A stretch of DNA of 17,979 nt from an uncultured Collinsella sp. (GTDB taxonomy: Bacteria > Actinomycetota > Coriobacteriia > Coriobacteriales > Coriobacteriaceae): NCBI GenBank assembly GCA_902470915.1, contig CABRIB010000036.1:1-17979 (forward strand), given 5' to 3'. Shown here in pieces: positions 5,932 to 12,320 of this stretch. Position numbers and translations under genes: made by a program. The notes below the pieces were generated by a model. The model saw nothing but the letters and a program-made list of their open reading frames with translations. It was not told the origin of the DNA and did not search any database. The stretch's first letter is position 1. Each line of letters begins with the position of its first letter.

Positions 5932-7188
5932 CTACTTGTAATACGTCTTGAACAGCTTAAAGTGGCGCAGCTTGGTGTGCCACATGCGCAGCCAGCGGTT
6001 AAAGACAAAGTCGCCCTTCATAAACGAAGGGTCGGCGCCCTTGCCTTCCTTGTCCAGGCGATGCACCTTAGCGCGCAGCTCGGGATCCTTGACGTACTTG
6101 TCGACGACGCCCATGGGGACGACCATCCACAGGGCCTCGTCCTGAGCCGTCACAAACTCCGGCTCAAACGGACGGTTGAACACATACTCGTCCACCACAT
6201 ACTTGGCAACGTTAAAGCCGCTGTTGGTAACGTAGTAGTTGCTGCGGCCCTGGCGCGTGTTGAAATCGAAGAACTTAAACGAGCCGTCGCGCTCGTCGTA
6301 CTTAACGTCAAAGTTGGAATAGCCCACAAAGTGAAGGTCCTCGAGCAACTTGCGCACGCCGCCCATGAGCTCGTCGTTGGGCTCGGTAATGATACAGGCA
6401 TGGTTGCCGACACCGTGGGGCTGATGCTCCTCGAGCAGCACATGGCCCAGGCACATCATGCGCACCTTGCCGTTGCGGTCGGAATAGCTAGTGAGCACGC
6501 GCATGTACTCGTCGTTGCCGGGCACGCGATCCTGCAAGATCAGATCGTCGGTGTAGCCGCTGGCATACGAATCGCGAATGACCTGTTCCAGCTCGGCGCG
6601 GTCGGCAATCTCATAGGCCTTCTTCTGGCCCTCAAATTCGTGCTGCCACCACATGATGCCGTCAGAAGGCTTCAGAATCATCGGGTAAGGAAAATCGATC
6701 TGGTCGAGCACTTCGGCAGGCGCCTCACCCTGGGCATTAAGCATCGCCTTGGTAAAGGTAAACGTGTGCGGATAGGGCACGCCATGCTTCTCGCACAGCT
6801 CGTAGAAGATCTCCTTCTTCTGGCACTGCTCGAGCATGCTGTAGGGCGCGTAGGGAGCGACGATGTTATCCGCCAGCTCATGAGCATCCTTGGCTTGAGC
6901 CACGAGAGCGACATAGTTGTCGCCACAGCCCACAAGGACAATCGTCTTATCGGTATGCGCTTGGGCAATGCCGTTGACGGTTTTGAGCATCACGGGCATG
7001 GTATCGATATCCACGTTGGGCGTGTAGTCGATAATCTGGCTGCGGTACGCGGGACCCGTCTGATACTTGCCAAAGACCAGACTCTTGACCTGGTACTCCT
7101 CGTAGAAGGCGCGCGCCACCGAATAGGCGTTGATGTCGCCACCGAGCAGCACGGGAATGAACTCGCGCTCTGTAAATTGCAATGCCAT
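5932..7188 (-). CDS. ATP-grasp carboxylate-amine ligase, D-aspartate ligase-like (peptidoglycan cross-bridge)
   Basis: This 418-residue cytoplasmic protein has a preATP-grasp domain (EFIPVLLGGDINAYSVARAF, 9-28; VLVGCGDNYVA, 84-94) and an ATP-grasp domain with the nucleotide-binding ILKPSDGIMWW (171-181), EEHQPHG (253-259) and the metal-binding FFDFNTRQGRSNYY (306-319). Length and N-terminus resemble the E. faecium D-aspartate ligase, which attaches D-Asp to the side chain of the third stem-peptide residue of UDP-MurNAc-pentapeptide. The racemase gene downstream supports D-Asp as the substrate. It starts at ATG 7188, with AGGAAG six bases upstream. The ATP-grasp family is certain from the motifs. 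The D-Asp substrate is inference; a ligase for another amino acid, or one acting on a different acceptor, remains possible. Confidence 0.82.
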   Translation of the reverse strand: MALQFTEREFIPVLLGGDINAYSVARAFYEEYQVKSLVFGKYQTGPAYRSQIIDYTPNVDIDTMPVMLKTVNGIAQAHTDKTIVLVGCGDNYVALVAQAKDAHELADNIVAPYAPYSMLEQCQKKEIFYELCEKHGVPYPHTFTFTKAMLNAQGEAPAEVLDQIDFPYPMILKPSDGIMWWQHEFEGQKKAYEIADRAELEQVIRDSYASGYTDDLILQDRVPGNDEYMRVLTSYSDRNGKVRMMCLGHVLLEEHQPHGVGNHACIITEPNDELMGGVRKLLEDLHFVGYSNFDVKYDERDGSFKFFDFNTRQGRSNYYVTNSGFNVAKYVVDEYVFNRPFEPEFVTAQDEALWMVVPMGVVDKYVKDPELRAKVHRLDKEGKGADPSFMKGDFVFNRWLRMWHTKLRHFKLFKTYYK

Positions 7189-7422
7189 GGAAACTTCCTA
7201 TCATGAACTGCCCACACAACGGGCGGTCTTTGCGCAACTGATTTATTCTAGCGTGCCAAGCCGCCGGCGCCCAAAGCTCCACCGTATCTATGGCAATCGA
7301 CGCAATCGTCCAGCACGAAGGCCAGCACGAAGACGGCGCTCACCGTTGTATGACAATGGGCAATGAACCTACCGTTGTTGTAGGATTCAGCGTATTGACA
7401 TCTTCGAGCGAAAGGCGCACAC
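7189..7422. promoter_or_regulatory. Divergent intergenic region between ligase and MOSC genes
   Basis: These 234 bases must hold promoters for both directions. For the ligase (- strand), TAGAAT at 7250-7245 is a plausible -10, with no convincing -35. For the MOSC gene (+), TAGGAT at 7381-7386 is a possible -10, and GAAAGG (7410-7415) is the ribosome site. TTGACA at 7395-7400 looks like a -35 but has no -10 at the right distance before the start codon. Two short direct repeats occur: CCAGCACGAAG (7310-7320 and 7322-7332) and ACCGTTGT (7342-7349 and 7371-7378). No gene is supported here. Confidence 0.35.
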
Positions 7423-8055
7423 GTGCCCCAAGACCATCCGACCGATAATCCCATCCTCAATGCCGCGAGGCGCGAGCTGGCGGAACGTGCGAAAGCGACC
7501 GTTCCCCTGTGCACGGCAAACGACGCCTACAACGGGCCTGCCCGTATCGTCTCAATCAACACGTCGGAGCACAAAGGCACGCGTAAGTCACCCGTCGCCG
7601 ACGGGCACGACACCGTCATCGAGCAGTTTGGCCTCGCCTCCGATGCGCACGCCGGGCATTGGCACCGTCAGGTTTCCTTTTTGGCCGCAGAGTCCATCCA
7701 AACGGCGCAGACGCGCGGGCTCGATGTGCACGAGGGCGACTTTGGCGAGAACTTCACAACCCAGGGCATCAACCTGCTCTCGCTCCCCCTGGGAACGCAG
7801 CTCAAGATTGGCAACGATGTCTTGGTCGAAATCAGCCAAATCGGCAAGGTCTGCCACACACGCTGTGCCATCTACTATCTCGCCGGCGACTGCATCTTTC
7901 CCCACGAGGGCGTTTTTGGCGTGGTACTAAAGGGCGGAGAGGTCTACGCCGGCGACGATATCCAGGTAATCAAACTCGGCGACGGCTCCTGTTCGTTCAC
8001 CCCCGCCGAGGCGCTCGAAGAGATTGAGCAGGCTCGTCAGGAGGGCACGCTGTAG
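7423..8055 (+). CDS. MOSC domain-containing protein
   Basis: This 210-residue protein has a single MOSC domain, the fold shared with the C-terminal part of molybdenum cofactor sulfurases and with YiiM-type proteins that bind the cofactor or transfer sulfur. Diagnostic stretches are SDAHAGHWHRQVSFL (73-87), GDFGENFTTQGINL (105-118), LPLGTQLKIG (121-130) and IGKVCHTRCAIYY (140-152), where Cys144 is the conserved cysteine. GVFGVVLKGGEVYAGD closes the domain. The first 35 residues are a non-conserved extension. It starts at GTG 7423, with GAAAGG 7 bases upstream. No molybdenum cofactor genes are in the window, so its partner enzyme is unknown. It is transcribed divergently from the ligase. Confidence 0.85.
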   Translation: MPQDHPTDNPILNAARRELAERAKATVPLCTANDAYNGPARIVSINTSEHKGTRKSPVADGHDTVIEQFGLASDAHAGHWHRQVSFLAAESIQTAQTRGLDVHEGDFGENFTTQGINLLSLPLGTQLKIGNDVLVEISQIGKVCHTRCAIYYLAGDCIFPHEGVFGVVLKGGEVYAGDDIQVIKLGDGSCSFTPAEALEEIEQARQEGTL

Positions 8056-8123
8056 TTATAAAACCCCACGTTGAGATGGCTTTTACAGCCCAAAACTCCT
8101 CTCAAACAGGGCTCTGTAACGTT

Positions 8124-8247
8124 AAAGTTGAACTCTATGGTTTCTCAACAATTCGTCATAACTGCAGGTCAAAGCCAAAGCCTCAAGTTCAACTTGACCC
8201 TTTGGGACCTTTAAGGTTCAAGTTGAGGTCGAAAGCAGTAGTAGAAT
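8124..8247 (+). promoter_or_regulatory. Repeated TCAAGTT/AAGTTGA motifs and promoter upstream of the secreted murein-hydrolase-like gene
   Basis: AAGTTGA-type motifs occur three times in about 100 bases. One is AAGTTGAACT at 8125-8134 (AAGTTGA at 8126). The second is CCTCAAGTTCAACTTGACC at 8181-8199, itself a palindrome (TCAAGT-TCA-ACTTGA). The third is GGTTCAAGTTGAGG at 8215-8228. TCAACTTGA (8189-8197) and TCAAGTTGA (8218-8226) also form a perfect 9-bp inverted repeat. TAGAAT (8242-8247) is a likely -10 box, 43 bases before the start codon. Clustered sites just upstream of a promoter suggest a regulator binding site; the regulator is unknown. The 234-base gap 8056-8289 holds nothing else supportable. 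Confidence 0.5.
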
Positions 8248-8289
8248 ACCGTTCGAACCATAACCTACGATTGATTGCAGAGGGACTGG

Positions 8290-9423
8290 ATGCAGCATTC
8301 GAATCATCGCACCGCAGCGCTCATTGCGTCGACGCCGGCTCGTATCATCACGAGCGCCGCGCTCGCCGTTGCGCTGACGGCCACGCCGATGCTCTCCCCC
8401 GTTGCGGCGTATGCCGCCTCGCAGGCAACGCAGGACCAGCTTTCCGCAGCCCAGCAGAAGATCGAAGCCGCCACGAGCGCCTACAACGACGCCCGCACCA
8501 AGCTCGATGACCTGCAAAAGCAGATTGACTCCAATGAGGCAAGCATCGAGGAAATCGAGGCTAAGCTTCCCGAGCAGCAGGCCAAGGCAAGCTCCGCCAT
8601 GCGCGATCTGTACAAGTATCAGAAGGGCACCAATCCCATCGTGAGCTTCCTGGTCAACGCGCAGAGCCTGGGTGAGTTCATCACGACCTGCAAATACACC
8701 AACCAGATCACGAGCTCGAGCGTCGACGAGATCGAAGAGCTCAATAACATGCAAACCGAACTCGAGCAGAACAAAGCCGAGCTCCAGCAAGCCAAGTCTC
8801 AGCTTGAGGCAGAGCAGAAAAACGCCGAGGATGCGCTGGCACAGGCCCAGCAGCTCCGCAGCGAGGCACAGGCAAAAGCCGAGCAGGAAAATGCCGCCGA
8901 GCTTGCCAAGCTTGAGGCCGATAAGGCCGCTGCCGCCGAGAAGCTCTCGGGCGAGGGCGTAAGCGGCAGCAATTCCAGCAGCCAGGCCACCAACACCAAC
9001 ACCACCATCGACACCACGGTGAACAACGCCAATACCGGTAGCTCCGATTACGATTCGTTCATTAATGAGTGGACGAGCCGCATCGACAATTATCTCGCCG
9101 GCTCCCCCATGGCAGGCCAGGGCTATAACTTTGCCGTCGCCGCTTGGAATACCGGTGTCGACCCCCGTTGGTCCCCCGCCATCGCCTGCATCGAGAGCAC
9201 CAAGGGTGCTTATTGCGCCAATTCTTACAACGCCTGGGGCTGGAGTGCACGTGGCGGCGGCTGGCGCAGCTTTGGCAGCTGGAGCGAGGGCATCTCCGCT
9301 CACGTTGCCTATCTGGGCGCCAACTACGGCTCCACCCTTACCCCGGCTGCGGCCAAAAAGTACTGCCCGCCCACGTGGCAGGACTGGTACAACAAAGTCG
9401 CCGCTCAGATGAACCGCATCTAA
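8290..9423 (+). CDS. Secreted coiled-coil protein with lysozyme-like (glucosaminidase-type) C-terminal domain
   Basis: This 377-residue exported protein begins with a signal peptide (basic start, hydrophobic 19-33, likely cleavage after AYA at about 42). Two long coiled-coil segments follow (about 44-115 and 145-218, rich in Gln, Glu, Ala and Lys), as in PcsB-like N-terminal domains. After a Ser/Asn/Thr-rich linker (224-252) comes a lysozyme-fold domain (about 256-377). AIACIESTKGAYC places a candidate catalytic Glu at 302, and SYNAWGWSARGGGWRSFGSW is typical of glucosaminidase/transglycosylase-like domains. It probably cuts peptidoglycan or helps at division, with the coiled coil regulating activity. 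I chose ATG 8290 (AGAGGGA upstream, 8279-8285); an in-frame TTG at 8275 is less likely. It converges on the kinase gene. Bond specificity cannot be told from sequence. Confidence 0.85.
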   Translation: MQHSNHRTAALIASTPARIITSAALAVALTATPMLSPVAAYAASQATQDQLSAAQQKIEAATSAYNDARTKLDDLQKQIDSNEASIEEIEAKLPEQQAKASSAMRDLYKYQKGTNPIVSFLVNAQSLGEFITTCKYTNQITSSSVDEIEELNNMQTELEQNKAELQQAKSQLEAEQKNAEDALAQAQQLRSEAQAKAEQENAAELAKLEADKAAAAEKLSGEGVSGSNSSSQATNTNTTIDTTVNNANTGSSDYDSFINEWTSRIDNYLAGSPMAGQGYNFAVAAWNTGVDPRWSPAIACIESTKGAYCANSYNAWGWSARGGGWRSFGSWSEGISAHVAYLGANYGSTLTPAAAKKYCPPTWQDWYNKVAAQMNRI

Positions 9424-9433
9424 GTGCAACTGC

Positions 9434-9460
9434 AAAGGGCCCCAACGGGGCCCTTTTCTT
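9434..9460. terminator. Bidirectional intrinsic terminator
   Basis: AAAGGGCCCC (9434-9443) pairs with GGGGCCCTTT (9447-9456) around a loop of AAC, followed by further T-rich sequence (TTTTCTT, 9454-9460). It begins 11 bases after the secreted hydrolase-like gene and touches the stop of the converging kinase gene, so it probably serves both. Confidence 0.9.
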
Positions 9461-10833
9461 TAGGTAGCGGAGGTATCGACGACGCCGGTCGCATTGGCAA
9501 CCGCGACTATGACGATCATGCATAGGAGCAGCACACCCAATGCCTTGAACCAGAGTTTCGCGAGTTTCTTGCCGCGATAGCTGTCGAGCAGTGCGAATCG
9601 CCGACGAAGACGGCGCTTATCGAGCAGCGCAAAATGCATAAGCACCATAAGGCCATCGACAAAGATAAAATACTCGATTACGAGAAGCCACGTCGGGTAG
9701 CTTTGGTTTGCTCCCGTGGGGTGAAAGACGGCAAAGTGACTTCCTGCAAAGAACACAAGCAGCGAAAAGCAGACGAGTGTATTCCAAATGCGCCCCAGAG
9801 ACTCCGGAACGCGAGAGAGCAGACCGCATGCAGCGGAGGCGGCAGGCCCAGGATGCCCTGTGGGGTTCTTGAGCCCTTGGGGCGTCAACACCGTCTCCGA
9901 TGCCGGAGTACGGACAGGCGCAGGAGGCCGCACGGGGCGACTCAGGTCGTATGCCGCGCGCGTCGCCCGTCCCAACGCTTCCGCACTCGCAAAACGTTTG
10001 GCCGGGTCAAGCGCCATCGACATGCAGATGACATCGGCAAGTGGAGTGGGAATGCCGCGCGCCTCGCATTGCTCGCGCATGTCGAGCCCTGGTTTAGGGT
10101 CGACTCCCGTCAAGCAGAAGAACAACAGGGCGCCAAGTGCGTAGACATCGCTGCGCACGCTCGTCTGCCCAAACCCGTACTGCTCGGGCGGCGCATAGGG
10201 TCGCGTGCCAAACTTGACGGTGTCGGCATCGGCGCCATCGCGCCATACGCGGGCGATTCCCAAGTCGATAATCACCAGCGATGAAAATGTCAGGCCGTCA
10301 TCAAGCGTATAGTTGGCACCTGTCACGATGATATTCGACGGCTTGAGGTCGCGATGGATCACCGGCGCCGGCGTCTCCCCCGCCATTGCAAAACCGGCGT
10401 GGAGCTCGCCCACGGCATCGCATAGGGCAGGATACAATTCACGCACATAATCGGGAGTGGCTCCCAGACGGTCCACCAGCGCCCCGAGTGTCTCCCCTTC
10501 GATGTATTCCATAACCACGTTGAGCTCGTCGCCCACACGACGACAATCGACGATTCTGGGCAGGTGCTCAAAACGCCTGCCTGCCCGCTGGGCGGCAAAC
10601 AGACGCTCGTATGCCCCGCCGATTTGAGCCGAAGCATCGATGCGTTTACGGACAAAGGGGCCGAGCGAACCACCGCCGGTTCCTTCAAAGTACACGAGCT
10701 CGGTTGTTTCAACGGACGAGCGCTTAAGTACACGCTCCACGCGATAGCTGTCGTCGCGATCGAGCGACGCCAGGTGCTCGGCAAGCGCTGCGGTCAGCTC
10801 GTCATTGGAATATGTTGGGGTCTGAGTATCCAT
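9460..10833 (-). CDS. Serine/threonine protein kinase with C-terminal membrane segments
   Basis: From ATG 10833 this is a 457-residue kinase. The catalytic domain (about 30-295) shows the ATP Lys in FVRKRI (Lys63), the catalytic loop HRDLKPSN (160-167), the metal loop IIDLGIAR (DLG in place of DFG, 188-195) and an APE-like APPEQYG (214-220). A Pro-rich linker (about 299-330) leads to three hydrophobic segments (about 350-370, 382-405, 430-450). The protein is therefore membrane-bound, with the kinase in the cytoplasm and no large external sensor domain. It follows the HTH gene on the same strand, a pairing I have seen in clostridial and coriobacterial genomes, so the HTH protein is a candidate substrate. 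In-frame upstream ATGs (10842, 10845, 10863) lack a ribosome site; see the promoter entry for the start choice. Confidence 0.9.
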   Translation of the reverse strand: MDTQTPTYSNDELTAALAEHLASLDRDDSYRVERVLKRSSVETTELVYFEGTGGGSLGPFVRKRIDASAQIGGAYERLFAAQRAGRRFEHLPRIVDCRRVGDELNVVMEYIEGETLGALVDRLGATPDYVRELYPALCDAVGELHAGFAMAGETPAPVIHRDLKPSNIIVTGANYTLDDGLTFSSLVIIDLGIARVWRDGADADTVKFGTRPYAPPEQYGFGQTSVRSDVYALGALLFFCLTGVDPKPGLDMREQCEARGIPTPLADVICMSMALDPAKRFASAEALGRATRAAYDLSRPVRPPAPVRTPASETVLTPQGLKNPTGHPGPAASAACGLLSRVPESLGRIWNTLVCFSLLVFFAGSHFAVFHPTGANQSYPTWLLVIEYFIFVDGLMVLMHFALLDKRRLRRRFALLDSYRGKKLAKLWFKALGVLLLCMIVIVAVANATGVVDTSAT

Positions 10834-10846
10834 AGCCTCCATCATA
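10834..10846 (-). promoter_or_regulatory. Possible promoter giving a leaderless kinase mRNA
   Basis: On the - strand TATGAT (10846-10841) is followed by GGAGGCT (10840-10834) and then ATG (10833). The start codon thus lies where transcription would be expected to begin, seven bases after the -10 box. GGAGG ends only two bases before the ATG, too close for normal ribosome binding. Either the mRNA is leaderless, or a longer transcript from the HTH gene uses another start. No good -35 box is seen. Confidence 0.45.
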
Positions 10847-10931
10847 GCGCAGGGCGCAGACACCCCATGGCATCCGCGCCCCGTTCGTTTGCATCGTTGT
10901 TCGACAGCTCCGCCGGCTCAGATATCAGCCG

Positions 10932-11354
10932 CTAACTCACCGTCTCCTCGCCAAAGCGATACAGTTCCTCGTTGACCTTTTGGAGGCTGCACCCGCGATC
11001 GATGCAAAAGATGATAATCGCATCGCGGCGGTCCTTGCAGTTAAGGACGCTTACCCCGGCAGCCGTCAGCGCACGGTTGGTCTCTTTGAGCGTCAGCGCC
11101 ATCGCAAAGGCAATCTGCAGCACCTTATTGCGACTCGGATGACGCGCACCGGTAAAGATCTGATAGCCAAAGGTCTCATTGAGATCGGCCATACGAACCA
11201 CGCGCGAGCGCTCCAAGCCCTTTTCCTGCAGTAGCTGCTTCAGGTAGTCCGAAAGCGACGGGGTGGCAAAGTCGTGCTCCTTGATATAGCCATCGATGTT
11301 TGGCGCGTCGAGAAGCTCATTGAGTAACTCGTCAGTCAGCTTTTTATCGGGCAT
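10932..11354 (-). CDS. HTH (XRE-like) regulator partnered with the kinase
   Basis: This 140-residue cytoplasmic protein has a lambda-repressor-like helix-turn-helix region at about 33-100. LSDYLKQLLQEKGLERSRVV is the first part, LNETFGYQIFTGARHPSRNK the recognition part and ALTLKETNRALTAAG the closing helices. A second small helical region follows (RRDAIIIFCIDRGCSLQKVN, 109-128). It starts at ATG 11354 behind GGGAGGTGA (9-base spacing). It lies 32 bases after the FxLYD gene and 98 bases before the kinase start. Conserved pairing with a Ser/Thr kinase suggests that DNA binding is controlled by phosphorylation, or that it couples the kinase to a response. That role is inferred; target genes are unknown. 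Confidence 0.75.
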   Translation of the reverse strand: MPDKKLTDELLNELLDAPNIDGYIKEHDFATPSLSDYLKQLLQEKGLERSRVVRMADLNETFGYQIFTGARHPSRNKVLQIAFAMALTLKETNRALTAAGVSVLNCKDRRDAIIIFCIDRGCSLQKVNEELYRFGEETVS

Positions 11355-11386
11355 ACGACTTCACCTCCCCCAGTGCATGCAACATG

Positions 11387-11830
11387 CTAGAAACCGCTTA
11401 CGTCCGAACGCTCCCAGCTAGCAACCTGGTCGGGAGACACCGTACCCAGCGCCTCGAACTTCCAGGAGCCGCCCGCCTTCAGATGATTGGTGTTTGCAAG
11501 AGCCGTTCCAACCTGGTTGCCATCGGCATCATACAGAACATATTCAATCTGAATGTAGCTCTTTTCCTTATCCGTGTTATTGGTCAGCGTGCCCGTGATC
11601 TTATAGGTAAACTGATTGGAAGTGTCTTCAGCCTCGTCAGCAATGGTATACGGTTCTTGCGGTTCTTTTTGCTCCTCAGCCTGCTGTGTCGTCTCGGCAG
11701 GTTTTGCCGAATCGCTCGCAGACGAATCGGTTGAGTTGCCGCCCATAGAGCCCACGGCACCGACAATAACCAGCACCACAATGATGCCTAGGACAATCTT
11801 GCCGATCGGCTTCTTTCCCTCTTTTGCCAT
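11387..11830 (-). CDS. FxLYD domain-containing membrane-anchored protein
   Basis: This 147-residue protein has a short basic N-terminus (KEGKKPIGK), one transmembrane helix (about 10-28, GKIVLGIIVVLVIVGAVG), a low-complexity Ser/Glu/Gln linker (30-60) and an exported beta-sandwich-like domain. The domain carries the FxLYD-type motif YIQIEYVLYDADGNQVGTA (92-110) and LKAGGSWKFEA (117-127). Such domains are common on Gram-positive cell-surface proteins of unknown function. The start is ATG 11830, with AGGAAGGAT about eight bases upstream; that site is the 3' arm of a strong hairpin (see 11836-11889). It is the first gene of a same-strand run with the HTH and kinase genes (32-base gap), so it may take part in the same signalling unit. 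Confidence 0.78.
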   Translation of the reverse strand: MAKEGKKPIGKIVLGIIVVLVIVGAVGSMGGNSTDSSASDSAKPAETTQQAEEQKEPQEPYTIADEAEDTSNQFTYKITGTLTNNTDKEKSYIQIEYVLYDADGNQVGTALANTNHLKAGGSWKFEALGTVSPDQVASWERSDVSGF

Positions 11831-11835
11831 TATTC

Positions 11836-11893
11836 ATCCTTCCTACGATCCGGCTACCGTGCCGGCACACAGCACATCGTAGGAAGGATTATA
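11836..11893 (-). promoter_or_regulatory. Promoter and 5' UTR hairpin that sequesters the FxLYD ribosome site
   Basis: On the - strand TATAAT (11893-11888) is a perfect -10 box. Immediately downstream ATCCTTCCTACGAT (11889-11876) is the exact complement of ATCGTAGGAAGGAT (11849-11836), a 14-bp inverted repeat. An inner stem, CCGGC with GCCGG (11865-11861 and 11854-11850), extends the hairpin. The 3' arm contains AGGAAGGAT, the ribosome site for the ATG at 11830. If transcription starts about 7 bases after the -10 box, roughly 9 of the 14 outer pairs plus the inner stem still form in the mRNA. The repeat could also act in DNA as an operator, since it touches the -10 box. Confidence 0.7.
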
Positions 11894-11994
11894 CTTGAAT
11901 TCATTAGCTGAGAGCTAAGGTTGCGGTAAACGGCCAATGCAGTTATCCAAACGCCGAGCAAACGCACTTTGCGCGACCGTCTGCCGGCAGCGCA

Positions 11995-12318
11995 TCAACC
12001 CACCGTGACGGATTCCCCGGTAAAGGCACTAATCATCAACAGGATAAAGAAGGCCAAATAGCTGATGCTCAGCAGGTAGGCGATGACCAAAAAGGCAATC
12101 CATCCTACATTGGTCTTACCGTCGGCGCGGCGCTGTTCACGACTGCGATAAAGCCAAATCGTCACGCCGATGGCAGTGATAAACAGCACAAGTGCTGCCG
12201 CGGCCAGTCCAGCAAGCGCAAACATCACGCCAATGCTCACAGCAATAACCGGGAGCAGCAGCAAACCGCACCCGCATCCACCCGGACTATATACGGCAGA
12301 CTGTCGGCGTCGCCTCAT
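11995..12318 (-). CDS. Small hypothetical membrane protein
   Basis: This 107-residue protein is not recognised. It has a very basic N-terminus (MRRRRQS), a Gly/Cys-rich motif (PGGCGCG), two closely spaced hydrophobic segments (about 19-33 and 35-57), a basic loop (YRSREQRRADGKTN) and a third hydrophobic stretch (about 72-98). I place the start at ATG 12318, since GGAG lies five bases upstream at the end of the amidohydrolase gene; a GTG at 12324 would be too close to it. Only two bases separate the amidohydrolase stop (12323-12321) from this ATG, so translation is probably coupled. No function can be assigned. The 164 bases downstream to the FxLYD gene hold only the promoter and hairpin described there. 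Confidence 0.65.
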   Translation of the reverse strand: MRRRRQSAVYSPGGCGCGLLLLPVIAVSIGVMFALAGLAAAALVLFITAIGVTIWLYRSREQRRADGKTNVGWIAFLVIAYLLSISYLAFFILLMISAFTGESVTVG

Positions 12319-12320
12319 CG

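Noticed and set aside
5086..7206. 706-codon open frame on the + strand
   Set aside because: It is antisense to the racemase and ligase genes, whose motifs are intact on the - strand. Its His/Leu/Val-rich translation has no recognisable domain; the openness follows from high G+C.
7395..7400. TTGACA as the -35 box of the MOSC gene
   Set aside because: The matching -10 position would fall next to the start codon at GTG 7423 and has no TATAAT-like sequence.
8181..8199. SoxR/MerR-type operator
   Set aside because: CCTCAAGTTCAACTTGACC resembles a SoxR box, but it does not lie in the 19-base spacer of a promoter and no MerR-family gene is nearby; kept only as an unassigned motif.
8218..9435. 405-codon open frame on the - strand
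   Set aside because: It is the antisense shadow of the secreted coiled-coil protein, with Gly/Leu-rich low-complexity translation and no ribosome site.
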